A stretch of DNA of 19,461 nucleotides from Solobacterium sp. (GCA_017536845.1 JAFWCP010000010.1:1-19461); one strand, 5' to 3'. Shown: positions 1 to 8,452, counted from the first letter of the stretch. The notes: a model not told the origin generated them from the letters alone. Translations and numbers: made by a program.

Positions 1-590
1 GCAACATCACCGGCGCAAAGAAACTCTCGGATGCGCTGGGAAAAATCCTGACCGAAGATCTGGGGATGAAGGGACATACCGATCCCCAATGGGAAGATAC
101 AAAAGCATACTACGCCAAGCTGCAGGAAGAAGACAGGATCAGATTCATTACCGACCTGCCTGCCTATCTCAAGGCCATTGCCCGCCCGGAATATACGGTA
201 TTCTTCTCGGTCAGCGACGAAGCTTCCGTCAGCCTGAGTGACAAGGCAGTCAAAGCAATGCGTGATCTTGGCCTGAAAGCTGAGATCGGTATCCAGGAAA
301 GCTATCTTGCCGTGATTGACAAAGGGCAGGTCATCTATGAAGATGTCGGTGACCGCCTGCTGACATATCAAGGCACGCTGGAAGATGGAAATATCTTCTA
401 TGAAGTCGAAAGTGCCGGCTGGAACCAGGGTTCCTACAGCCATATCAGAATCAACGACATGCATGACCGTGCAGACTATTCCCTCGGACGGCGCGGAATC
501 AACATCGTCGTATACGACAGCTATGACAATGCCGTCATCGACTCAGTTGTCTTTGATACCTGGGATGCCGGCATGCCATGCTACAGATAA
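1..590 (+). CDS. C-terminal part of a protein with an ILEI/FAM3-like domain, probably after an SGNH-hydrolase-like domain (5' truncated by window)
   Basis: The frame is open from base 3 to the TAA at 588-590 (195 residues visible); the first ATG in frame (66) has no ribosome binding site, so the true start lies outside the window. The first visible residues (NITGAKKLSDALGKIL) resemble the end of SGNH/GDSL-like hydrolase domains, where an Asp-x-x-His-x-Asn block precedes a Gly-Ala-x-Lys helix; the catalytic residues would be outside the window. The remainder resembles the interleukin-like EMT inducer (ILEI/FAM3) fold: TVFFSVSDEAS followed by an Ala/Lys helix ending DLGLKA, a YLAVIDKG strand, and at the C-terminus RRGINIVVYD and VIDSVVFDTW. 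In animal FAM3 proteins the RGIN...FDMW half comes first, so the order looks swapped here. Function is unknown; an extracytoplasmic envelope role is only a guess. The ILEI-like match is fairly sure, the SGNH assignment weaker. Confidence 0.7.
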   Translation, partial: NITGAKKLSDALGKILTEDLGMKGHTDPQWEDTKAYYAKLQEEDRIRFITDLPAYLKAIARPEYTVFFSVSDEASVSLSDKAVKAMRDLGLKAEIGIQESYLAVIDKGQVIYEDVGDRLLTYQGTLEDGNIFYEVESAGWNQGSYSHIRINDMHDRADYSLGRRGINIVVYDSYDNAVIDSVVFDTWDAGMPCYR

Positions 591-594
591 AAAT

Positions 595-620
595 GAGGAT
601 GCAGCCATGCATCCTCTTTT
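595..620. terminator. Bidirectional intrinsic terminator between convergent genes
   Basis: A perfect 9-bp stem (GAGGATGCA at 595-603, TGCATCCTC at 608-616) with a 4-nt loop is followed on the plus strand by TTTT (617-620). On the minus strand it is followed by the complement of the A-run at 589-593. It lies between the stop of the ILEI-domain gene (590) and the stop of pgsA (628) and can serve both. Confidence 0.88.
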
Positions 621-627
621 GTAAGCT

Positions 628-1152
628 TCAGTCAGCGTTTTTAAAGACATCCACGTTCTTGATGAAGTACTCTGCCCCGGAATACAGCGTTGTTGCGACA
701 ATCACAACGATGCAGATCGTGTTGAGAACCTCAGGAATCTCCAGCATCATCAGGCACAATGCGATCATCGTTGAGAATGTCTTGACCTTGCCTGACCATG
801 CCGCAGCAATGACCTTGCCCTGTTCTACCGCGACAAGACGCATGCCGGATACGGCAAACTCTCTTAACAGCACAATTGCCAGCGCCCAGCCCGGCATCTG
901 TCCGCATTCAACAAACCAGCACATTGCCGCCATGACAAGAACCTTATCCGCCAACGGATCCATGAACTTGCCGAAATTGGTAATCTGGTTGTAATGACGG
1001 GCAATGTACCCGTCCAGAAAATCCGTCAGGCTGGCAACGATGAAGATTCCCAGCGCCCAGTACTTACAGCCCGGGAACCCCGCGTACAATACCCCCAGGA
1101 AGACGGGTATCAAGGCAATTCGCAGTAATGTAAGTTTATTTGCAGTTGTCAT
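628..1152 (-). CDS. pgsA: CDP-diacylglycerol--glycerol-3-phosphate 3-phosphatidyltransferase
   Basis: This membrane enzyme makes phosphatidylglycerophosphate from CDP-diacylglycerol and sn-glycerol-3-phosphate, the committed step to phosphatidylglycerol and cardiolipin. The 174-residue product carries the full CDP-alcohol phosphotransferase signature D-G-x2-A-R-x8-G-x3-D-x3-D: D47, G48, A51, R52, G61, D65 and D69. Hydrophobic segments lie at about 7-25, 31-46, 70-95 and 120-155, and the length is normal for bacterial PgsA. The ATG at 1152 is preceded by GGAGGT with suitable spacing, which supports the start. It is transcribed alone, away from the glycerol operon; its substrate glycerol-3-phosphate is also the product of that operon's kinase. 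No oddity is seen in the active site. Confidence 0.95.
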   Translation of the reverse strand: MTTANKLTLLRIALIPVFLGVLYAGFPGCKYWALGIFIVASLTDFLDGYIARHYNQITNFGKFMDPLADKVLVMAAMCWFVECGQMPGWALAIVLLREFAVSGMRLVAVEQGKVIAAAWSGKVKTFSTMIALCLMMLEIPEVLNTICIVVIVATTLYSGAEYFIKNVDVFKNAD

Positions 1153-1216
1153 TTCATATACCTCCGATCATACGAGTGAAACCCTGTTTGAACTCATAAA
1201 GAATTTCTTCCTTTAT

Positions 1217-1245
1217 AGTTTACTCTGAATTATCCCCTGAAACAA
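1217..1245 (-). promoter_or_regulatory. Candidate pgsA promoter
   Basis: On the minus strand, TTGTTT (1240-1245) is separated by 17 nt from TAAACT (1217-1222), about 65 nt upstream of the pgsA start. Both hexamers are imperfect, and an overlapping TATAAA (1212-1217) is an alternative -10. Apart from this and the glycerol-operon terminator at 1457-1482, I see nothing further in the non-coding stretch 1153-1488. Confidence 0.35.
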
Positions 1246-1456
1246 TACAGCAGGTATTTTCGATACAGCAGCAACTGACTCCGGTTCCCTTTTCGTTCTG
1301 ATTTCTTCTCGGCATGGCAGATACCTTATGAGTTTCATGATTGCATCTGCTCAGCAGTTTTGCAAATACATTCCTGATCACTTCTGTTTTCACTGCCTCA
1401 CATCTCAGCCGGTTCTTTCCAATTCATGTTCATTGGGCAGATCTTTGCAAAGCGCC

Positions 1457-1482
1457 AAAAAAAGACCTTCTGTGAGGTCTTT
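1457..1482 (-). terminator. Intrinsic terminator of the glycerol operon
   Basis: Read on the minus strand, AAAGACCT and AGGTCTTT form a perfect 8-bp stem (1475-1482 with 1461-1468) around a 6-nt loop and run into a tract of seven T (complement of 1457-1463). It sits just past the stop of the DUF1667 gene at 1489. Confidence 0.9.
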
Positions 1483-1488
1483 CTGAAT

Positions 1489-1848
1489 TCAGTCAATATT
1501 CTTGGTCGCAATGACATTTACACCGGTACCGACAACATTCGCAATCACAACATCACCGATTCTGACCGGTGCCTGAATGCGTACAGCGTCAATGGCTTTC
1601 ATGCATGCGAAGATCTTGTCCTTGGGAATATTGCCGGCTGTTTTGACGGAAACACGGGGTTTGGAACCGTTGTCAACCACCACAGTGGAGGTCACGGTTC
1701 TTTCCGGATGGATGACTTCGTTTCTGGCGTATCTGTCACCGATTGCACATGTATTCCCTTTCACGGAAAGGATTTCCTCACCGTCCAGCTCGACTGTAAT
1801 CTGGCAGCCCATCGGGCAGCCAATGCATGTCAATTCTCTTTTTTCCAT
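1489..1848 (-). CDS. DUF1667 cysteine-cluster protein, partner of the glycerol-3-phosphate oxidation flavoproteins
   Basis: This 119-residue protein begins with a C-x2-C-x3-C cluster (C8, C11, C15) and a fourth cysteine at C34, the hallmark of the DUF1667 family, whose members are encoded next to GlpA-like dehydrogenases and FAD/NAD oxidoreductases. The cysteines suggest an iron-sulfur or metal site, giving a likely electron-transfer or accessory role; the precise function is not established. I chose the ATG at 1848, two bases after the TAA of the upstream gene (1850-1852), with a GAGG ribosome binding site lying inside that gene's last codons; an in-frame TTG at 1863 is possible but less likely. 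It is the last gene of the operon, directly before a strong terminator. Confidence 0.88.
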   Translation of the reverse strand: MEKRELTCIGCPMGCQITVELDGEEILSVKGNTCAIGDRYARNEVIHPERTVTSTVVVDNGSKPRVSVKTAGNIPKDKIFACMKAIDAVRIQAPVRIGDVVIANVVGTGVNVIATKNID

Positions 1849-1849
1849 G

Positions 1850-3118
1850 TTATTCTGCCTCAATTCTGATTGTGATGGTCTTCAGATCCTCTTTCTCCAG
1901 GAGTTTCTTCTTCTGCAGGATGACCTGTTCCATCTCACCCGGCGCAAGGATTCTCTTCTTGTTATGCATAACACGTTCGTCGTCAAAATACACGCTGACG
2001 TAAGAATTCTTATACACAGCGCCGACACGGAACCTGACGGTCAGCAGATCATCCATCTGATCCGGATGAATGACGGTAGGAACCGTATAACGGGCGCCGT
2101 CTGTCGCCTTGACTTCGATTGCCTTGCCGGTATCCACTTCCTTCATGCCGTTCTGAACAAACCTTGCCGCACTGGCGCCGGCTTTATTTGCTTCTTCCGA
2201 TACATAGTCAACCAGATCATGCACATGCAGGACATTGCCGCAGGCAAATACACCAGGGATACTGGTTTCCAGACTCTCGTTGACAAGCGGTCCGCTGGTG
2301 ACAGGGTTCATCCTGATGCCGGCCTTGTTCGAAAGTTCGTTCTCAGGAATCAGGCCGCAGCTTAACAGCAGGGTATCACACGTATATCTTTCCTCAGTTC
2401 CCGGAATCGGCTTGTTGTGTTCATCTACCTTGGCAATGGTCACAGCAGTGACATGTTCCTTGCCTTCAATATCCACAACTGTATGCGAGAGCTTCAGCGG
2501 AATGCCGAAGTCATCCAGACACTGGACAATATTTCTCTTTAAGCCACCGGAATACGGAAGCAGTTCGGCGACAACCTTGACCTTCGCGCCTTCCAGTGTC
2601 ATACGTCTTGCCATGATCAGGCCGATATCACCGGAACCAAGGATCACAACCTCACGGCCCGGCATATAGCCTTCAATGTTGACAAGTCTCTGGGCAGTAC
2701 CGGCAGAGAAGATGCCCGCCGGACGATAACCCGGAATATTGAGAGCGCCTCTTGGACGTTCTCTGCAGCCCATTGCCAGAATCACGGCGCCGGCCTGGAT
2801 CTGGTACATGCCGTCTTCACGGCTCATGGCTGTTACAACACGGTCGGAAGAGATATCCATGACCATGGTATTCAGACGATATTCAATCTTTTCTTCAAGA
2901 ACCTGTTCAATGAAGCGATATGCATATTCCGGTCCGGTCAGTTCCTCTTTGAAGGTATGCAGGCCGAAACCATTATGAATGCACTGGTTCAGGATGCCGC
3001 CGAGTTCCTTATCACGTTCCAGAATGAGAATCTTTTCAATTCCTGCCTTGCGGGCGGAAATGGCAGCTGCAAGTCCGGCCGGACCGCCGCCGATAATCAC
3101 GACATCATAGGAAATCAT
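1850..3118 (-). CDS. FAD/NAD(P)-dependent pyridine nucleotide-disulfide-type oxidoreductase of the glycerol-3-phosphate operon
   Basis: A 422-residue flavoprotein with an N-terminal FAD-binding Rossmann motif GGGPAG (10-15), a second dinucleotide-binding motif GSGDIG (161-166), and a C-terminal FAD-contact segment GVFACGN (289-295). Cysteines at 46 (NQCIHNGFG) and 118 (MGCRERPRG) fall in conserved blocks of this subfamily rather than in a classical C-x4-C redox disulfide. In anaerobic Bacillota it is encoded between a GlpA-like dehydrogenase and a DUF1667 protein, and probably passes electrons from glycerol-3-phosphate oxidation to NAD(P)+ or another acceptor, taking the place of GlpB; this role is inferred from context. 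The start codon overlaps the stop of the upstream gene by 4 nt (ATGA, 3115-3118), so translation is probably coupled. Confidence 0.88.
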   Translation of the reverse strand: MISYDVVIIGGGPAGLAAAISARKAGIEKILILERDKELGGILNQCIHNGFGLHTFKEELTGPEYAYRFIEQVLEEKIEYRLNTMVMDISSDRVVTAMSREDGMYQIQAGAVILAMGCRERPRGALNIPGYRPAGIFSAGTAQRLVNIEGYMPGREVVILGSGDIGLIMARRMTLEGAKVKVVAELLPYSGGLKRNIVQCLDDFGIPLKLSHTVVDIEGKEHVTAVTIAKVDEHNKPIPGTEERYTCDTLLLSCGLIPENELSNKAGIRMNPVTSGPLVNESLETSIPGVFACGNVLHVHDLVDYVSEEANKAGASAARFVQNGMKEVDTGKAIEVKATDGARYTVPTVIHPDQMDDLLTVRFRVGAVYKNSYVSVYFDDERVMHNKKRILAPGEMEQVILQKKKLLEKEDLKTITIRIEAE

Positions 3119-4566
3119 GCTTCGCCTCCGTTTGCCCCTTTGGTTCTTTCCATCACAATATTGGAACGGCCGCCGCTCTTGGTGACTTCCTCATAAGGAA
3201 TGCCAAGTTCACGGTGAATGATCTCCATGACACGCGGAGAGCAGAATCCCGCCTGGCATCTGCCCATGCCGGCCCTTGTACGTCTCTTGACGCCATCCAG
3301 GCTGCGGGCACCCAGAGGTCTGTGGATCGCGTCAATGATCTCGCCTTCGGATATCGATTCACAACGGCAGATGATATTGCCATATGCCGGGTCCTTCCTG
3401 ATCAGTTCGTTTCTTTCTTCCAGACTGAGCTCCTGCGGATTCAGGATGCCTTTGCGCCGGGAAATCCAGTTTTCCTTTTCTGTAAGTCCCATCTTCTCTT
3501 TCAACATGCCGCCGACCATTTCACCGATGGCAGGACAGGATGTCAGGCCAGGAGACTCAATACCCGCACAGTCGATGAAGTGCGGTGCGTCTTCTACCTC
3601 CTTGATGATGAACTCATGATTTGCTTCATGGGCACGTAAGCCCGCGAAGGATGTGATTACTTTCCTCATCGGCAGGTTTTTGACATGGTCATTCGCCTTG
3701 GCAATCAGATCCGCAATGCCGGCAGCTGTTGTGTTGTTTCCTTCCTTGTTTTCCAGATCCACCGCGGTCGGCCCGACAATCAGATTGCCGTGAATGGTCG
3801 GTGATACGAGTACGCCCTTGCCCAGATTCGTCGGCTGCGGGAAGATCGTATGGCTGACATGACCGCCGACTTCCTTATCCAGCAGGCAGTAATCACCGCG
3901 TCTTGGCGTGATCTTGATTTTATTCGCGCTTACCATGTTGTGGATGATATCCGCATAGACACCGGCCGCATTGACAACATACCTTGCCTTGTATTCCCCG
4001 TTATTGGTACGCAGATGCCAGATGCCTTCTTCATCAGCACAGATATCTTCTACTTTGGTGTTGAACCGGAAATCCACACCATTGACAGCAGCGTTTTCCG
4101 CCATGGCAATGTTGAGTATAAACGGACAGATGATACCGCTTGTCGGAGCATACAGAGCACCTTCCACATTGTCAGAAAGGTTTGGCTCCAGTTCCAGCGC
4201 TTCTTCACGGTTCAGGATTCTCAGTTCCTTGACGCCATTGGCAATACCGCGGTCATACAGTACCTGCAGGCCATCAAGTGCTTCCTTGTGGATGCATACG
4301 ACCATGGCGCCGTTTCTCTTAAAAGGAATATCAAGATCTTCCGCAAGCTGGCCCATCATTTCATTGCCTCGGACGTTCATCTTTGCCATCAGTGAGCCTT
4401 CCGCGGCATCGAAGCCGGCATGTACGATTGCCGAGTTTGCCTTGGAAGTTCCTTCACATACGTCTTCGCACTTTTCCAGGACGCATACACTTGCGTTGTA
4501 TCTTGACAGTTCCCTGGCGACAGCGCTGCCCGTTACGCCGGCGCCAATGATAATAATGTCATACAT
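3115..4566 (-). CDS. glpA: GlpA-like FAD-dependent glycerol-3-phosphate dehydrogenase with C-terminal BFD-type [2Fe-2S] domain
   Basis: The enzyme oxidises sn-glycerol-3-phosphate to dihydroxyacetone phosphate. The 483-residue product has an N-terminal FAD-binding fold (GAGVTG, 8-13; acidic E31 at the end of the second strand), a DAO-type substrate domain to about residue 365, and a BFD-like [2Fe-2S] domain with C400, C402, C437 and C442. This layout matches anaerobic GlpA and related family members such as YgaF/LhgO-like oxidases fused to BFD; neighbours glpK and glpF favour glycerol-3-phosphate as substrate. No glpB or glpC is present; the next two genes seem to replace them. The ATG at 4566 is preceded by AGAGGA. 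A 144-nt gap with a hairpin separates it from glpF. Confidence 0.88.
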   Translation of the reverse strand: MYDIIIIGAGVTGSAVARELSRYNASVCVLEKCEDVCEGTSKANSAIVHAGFDAAEGSLMAKMNVRGNEMMGQLAEDLDIPFKRNGAMVVCIHKEALDGLQVLYDRGIANGVKELRILNREEALELEPNLSDNVEGALYAPTSGIICPFILNIAMAENAAVNGVDFRFNTKVEDICADEEGIWHLRTNNGEYKARYVVNAAGVYADIIHNMVSANKIKITPRRGDYCLLDKEVGGHVSHTIFPQPTNLGKGVLVSPTIHGNLIVGPTAVDLENKEGNNTTAAGIADLIAKANDHVKNLPMRKVITSFAGLRAHEANHEFIIKEVEDAPHFIDCAGIESPGLTSCPAIGEMVGGMLKEKMGLTEKENWISRRKGILNPQELSLEERNELIRKDPAYGNIICRCESISEGEIIDAIHRPLGARSLDGVKRRTRAGMGRCQAGFCSPRVMEIIHRELGIPYEEVTKSGGRSNIVMERTKGANGGEA

Positions 4567-4630
4567 GTTCTTTTTCCTCTTCAGTCCTTATTGTTGTTTA
4601 TCCGCATGATGCGGATTTGTTTCCGCTGAA

Positions 4631-4665
4631 AGAGGAACCGGCACTCCAATGAAGCCGATTCCTCT
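4631..4665 (-). terminator. Hairpin between glpF and the glpA-like gene, weak terminator or processing site
   Basis: Twelve-base arms 4631-4642 and 4654-4665 pair with a single mismatch around an 11-nt loop. On the minus strand it follows the glpF stop (4711) but has only CTTTC after it rather than a proper T-tract. It could reduce read-through into the dehydrogenase genes or stabilise the upstream mRNA end. A smaller palindrome (4600-4617) lies nearby. Confidence 0.5.
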
Positions 4666-4710
4666 GACTTATGATCCTGTTATGCAGAACAGGGATTGAT
4701 GATCAGTGAA

Positions 4711-5421
4711 TTATGCAAATACCGCCATCCAGAGCAGGGATGCGCAGATGCCGCCGCAGATCGGCGCAATGGCAGGAATCCAGCCATAGCCCCAGTCAGG
4801 ATCCTTCTTACCGAAGTCAGGCGCAAGGAGCTGATATGCAAGACGAGGAGCAGTATCTCTTGCCGCATTCATGGCATATCCTGTCAGACCGCCGAAAGAG
4901 GCACCGCAGGCAACGATGACACCATACACCAGTACCCAGCTGACGCCGGAAGCACCCGCATCACCGGGGATCGAAGCCAGTGTGAAGACCAGGATGAATG
5001 TCGCAATGAATTCCGAAAGGAAGTTCAGAACCGGATTCGGAATCGAAGGTGCTGTTGAGAAGCATCCGCGGATTGTTGCGTCATCTGCTGTCTCTTTAAT
5101 GTGATCGCCGTAAAGAACCATCAGGATGGCTGCGCCGCAGAAGCCGCCCAGCATCTGAGCAATGATGTATCCCGGAACCTGACCCCAGGCCATACCGCCG
5201 CGCAGAGCTGCGCCGATGGTAACTGCCGGGTTGAAATGCGCACCGGACATGGCGCCGAATGTGAACGCCGGAACCATAACTGCCATACCCCAGCCGATCA
5301 GGATGAATACGGCACCGCCGCCCTTAAAGCCGGATTTGTTCAGGTTGACGTTGCAGCATACACCGTCACCCAGAAGAACGAGGAACATTGTTCCGATAAA
5401 TTCTGCGATTAATGCTTTCAT
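4711..5421 (-). CDS. glpF: Glycerol uptake facilitator (MIP/aquaglyceroporin)
   Basis: An integral membrane channel that lets glycerol diffuse into the cell. The 236-residue product has the usual six membrane spans plus two re-entrant half helices. The first signature is intact (AHFNPAVTIG, NPA at 64-66). The second is MNAARD (NAA at 185-187) where glycerol channels normally have NPARD; the pore arginine R188 and following D189 of the selectivity filter are kept. The glycine-rich YGWIPAIAPICGG near the C-terminus is typical of GlpF. The ATG at 5421 follows a GGGAGA ribosome binding site. It lies 64 nt after glpK, in the same operon. The NPA-to-NAA change is read directly from the bases and has no frameshift around it. 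Confidence 0.94.
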   Translation of the reverse strand: MKALIAEFIGTMFLVLLGDGVCCNVNLNKSGFKGGGAVFILIGWGMAVMVPAFTFGAMSGAHFNPAVTIGAALRGGMAWGQVPGYIIAQMLGGFCGAAILMVLYGDHIKETADDATIRGCFSTAPSIPNPVLNFLSEFIATFILVFTLASIPGDAGASGVSWVLVYGVIVACGASFGGLTGYAMNAARDTAPRLAYQLLAPDFGKKDPDWGYGWIPAIAPICGGICASLLWMAVFA

Positions 5422-5485
5422 GATTTCTTCTCCCTTATATTTCTATCTATCAAAAGCAATTGTTTTCTTTGCGGATCTGAGCCGA

Positions 5486-6994
<1,509 letters not shown>

Positions 6995-7018
6995 TTATTA
7001 TCCAGAATCGGCAATAAA

Positions 7019-7040
7019 GCAAAAGCGGCTGTGCTTTTGC
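7019..7040 (-). promoter_or_regulatory. Terminator-like hairpin in the glpK leader, candidate antitermination site
   Basis: GCAAAAGC and GCTTTTGC form a perfect 8-bp stem with a 6-nt loop and, on the minus strand, run into TTTATT. It ends about 36 nt upstream of the glpK start, inside the predicted long leader, where a transcript would have to pass it. In Bacillus the glpD leader carries a comparable terminator relieved by the antiterminator GlpP with glycerol-3-phosphate; the same control here is an inference, and no glpP gene is in the window. Confidence 0.5.
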
Positions 7041-7336
7041 GAAAGAAAGGAACTCCGGGAAAGCATAGGAAAAATACAGCTCCACCTTTCAAATACCGCG
7101 TTCGACAATGCGGGTGTTCACAATTTCATTCTTTTGGACTGATATTTTCTGATACACTTTTCTGTATTCGTCTTCCGGATACAAACCGAATTTCCTGCCC
7201 CCTTTATGCGGTAATCCGCAAAATAAAACAGGATGCACAACATAAACAGTATTGCCTTGAAAATACTTTTGCTGTACTCTGCATGTTCACATCAAGTTAT
7301 TCTCCGTTCATATAATGCTTCCTGATACGTACTTCT

Positions 7337-7365
7337 ATTCTAGCACCGAAGAATGGCCTGTTCAA
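7337..7365 (-). promoter_or_regulatory. Predicted promoter of the glpK operon
   Basis: On the minus strand TTGAAC (7360-7365) and TAGAAT (7337-7342) are separated by exactly 17 nt. Transcription would begin near 7330, leaving a leader of roughly 350 nt before glpK. No better-spaced pair was seen closer to the gene. Confidence 0.6.
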
Positions 7366-7759
7366 GTCAATAGACAGCCTGTTCCTTTTCAGAGTTCCCC
7401 TTTTTTACAGACATTCACAGCCCATTTATCTGAGAGTCTGTAACCACTTTCAGAAACATTTCGTTGGAATATACAGCTTACAGGAAAACGCTTTCTGTCT
7501 GATACGCCATATAAATATGGATGTAAGCAGCACTGCTCCCTTTCCCCTTTTTCACATTTTCATCGTACCTCCGCGAGAACTGTTATCAGACTGTTTCAGA
7601 ACCTGCTCAGACTGAGCAATGATAAAATCCGTCTTTTTTTCAGACAAAGATTGCTTTCTGCACGGAAACTGACATGCTCCTGTTTCCAGGGTTAACGGAT
7701 ATTCAGATCTTAATGCTGATCATTCAGCGGCTTTTTCCGTATGATTTTCATTGTTTTGC
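7343..7759. other. Long intergenic stretch with no recognised gene
   Basis: Between the predicted glpK promoter and the queT promoter I find no convincing reading frame on either strand. The stretch holds the cre-like site, the palindrome CCATAT-AA-ATATGG (7507-7520), a hairpin TGCTCA-GAC-TGAGCA (7604-7618), two CAGACTG direct repeats 21 bp apart (7587-7593 and 7608-7614), and a weak plus-strand hairpin followed by TTTTT (7715-7736). A small RNA or a regulator-binding region is possible; nothing is identified. Confidence 0.4.
7483..7496. promoter_or_regulatory. cre-like catabolite-repression site
   Basis: GGAAAACGCTTTCT matches the CcpA operator consensus TGWAANCGNTNWCA at every position except the first and last base. 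It is about 120 bp upstream of the predicted glpK -35, an unusual distance for simple repression, so it may act at a promoter not recognised here or be fortuitous. Confidence 0.4.
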
Positions 7760-7788
7760 TTGTATCGGAACGCCCGAAGTGATAAGAT
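7760..7788 (+). promoter_or_regulatory. Predicted queT promoter with extended -10
   Basis: TTGTAT (7760-7765), a 17-nt spacer and TAAGAT (7783-7788), with TG one base before the -10 (7780-7781). Transcription would start around 7795, right at the first base of the riboswitch aptamer, which supports both calls. Confidence 0.65.
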
Positions 7789-7795
7789 AACACCC

Positions 7796-7832
7796 ACTGG
7801 TTCAAGAGCCCAACCCAGTCTAAAAAACTCTT
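7796..7832 (+). promoter_or_regulatory. preQ1-I riboswitch aptamer
   Basis: The compact H-type pseudoknot of the class I preQ1 aptamer can be laid out base by base. P1 is ACTGG (7796-7800) with CCAGT (7815-7819). TTC (7801-7803) follows as loop 1. P2 is AAGAG (7804-7808) with CTCTT (7828-7832). The A-rich loop 3 is CTAAAAAA (7820-7827). C7814, just before the 3' arm of P1, sits where the preQ1-pairing cytosine is found in the Bacillus subtilis queC aptamer. The downstream gene is a queuosine-precursor transporter, the expected target. Confidence 0.93.
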
Positions 7833-7849
7833 CTGCATATGAAGAATAT

Positions 7850-7875
7850 CCGCGGCTCTATCATGCTGCGGTTTT
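7850..7875 (+). terminator. Riboswitch-controlled leader terminator before queT
   Basis: CCGCGGC (7850-7856) pairs with GCTGCGG (7865-7871; one G-U pair) and is followed by TTTT (7872-7875). The segment GGCTCT (7854-7859) overlapping its 5' arm is exactly complementary to AGAGCC (7805-7810) in the aptamer. preQ1-stabilised P2 would therefore free the terminator, while the ligand-free RNA could form the antiterminator. Confidence 0.75.
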
Positions 7876-7908
7876 AAATTGGACTCTTATATCAAAGAGG
7901 TAAAACGT

Positions 7909-8391
7909 ATGACAGACAAAAACACCCATCTCATGGCTGCAAACGCGGTGATTGCCGCAGTGTATGCAGCACTGACCGTCGCCCTGGCTCCGATTTCCTA
8001 CGGAGCCATCCAGTTCCGTATTTCCGAAGCGCTGATCTTTCTTGCTTTCTACAACAAAAAGTTCATCCCCGGCCTGGTTGCCGGCTGCTTCATTGCCAAC
8101 CTTGGTTCAACCCTCGGCCTGCCGGACATTATCTTCGGAACCTTTGCCACATTATTGGCAGTGATCTCCATGTCCTTGCTGAAAAACAGATATCTTGCCG
8201 CACTCGCCGGCGCCGTCTTCAATGGCATCATCGTCGGCATTGAGCTGACCATCATCTTCAAGGATGCGCCGTTATGGTTCAACATGGGTGCTGTCTTCAT
8301 CGGCGAACTCGCTGTCCTGGTGCTTGCCGCAATCGGCGCCGGCCTGCTGGAGAAAAACAAAGACTTCATGAACAGGGTGAAAGCCTTCTGA
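7909..8391 (+). CDS. queT: QueT family queuosine-precursor transporter (ECF S component)
   Basis: A 160-residue membrane protein of the QueT family, the substrate-binding subunit of an energy-coupling-factor importer thought to bring in preQ0/preQ1 for queuosine tRNA modification. It has about five to six hydrophobic segments (roughly 8-30, 39-48, 52-68, 74-92, 96-117, 126-147) and the family motif YGAIQFRISEAL (31-42). The shared ECF module (EcfA, EcfA', EcfT) is not in this window. The ATG at 7909 has AGAGG (7896-7900) eight bases upstream and a MTDKN start; an in-frame TTG at 7879 lies right behind the leader terminator and is rejected. Expression should fall when preQ1 is plentiful. Confidence 0.94.
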   Translation: MTDKNTHLMAANAVIAAVYAALTVALAPISYGAIQFRISEALIFLAFYNKKFIPGLVAGCFIANLGSTLGLPDIIFGTFATLLAVISMSLLKNRYLAALAGAVFNGIIVGIELTIIFKDAPLWFNMGAVFIGELAVLVLAAIGAGLLEKNKDFMNRVKAF

Positions 8392-8452
8392 CCGATATCG
8401 CTTGTCGAAGAAAACAAACTGCCTTACAATGGTCAGGCAAGGAGGTCATCCT

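Noticed and set aside
7204..7284. A 26-codon cysteine-containing frame (minus) in the glpK leader
   Set aside because: No ribosome binding site is visible before its ATG; it is too short to support from sequence alone.
7791..7820. GGTTCAAGAGCC resembling a tRNA T-loop
   Set aside because: No acceptor or anticodon stem can be built around it; the bases are fully explained by the preQ1-I aptamer.
7879..7908. Upstream TTG start for queT adding ten residues
   Set aside because: It begins within four bases of the leader terminator's T-run and lacks a ribosome binding site, while the ATG at 7909 has AGAGG at good spacing.
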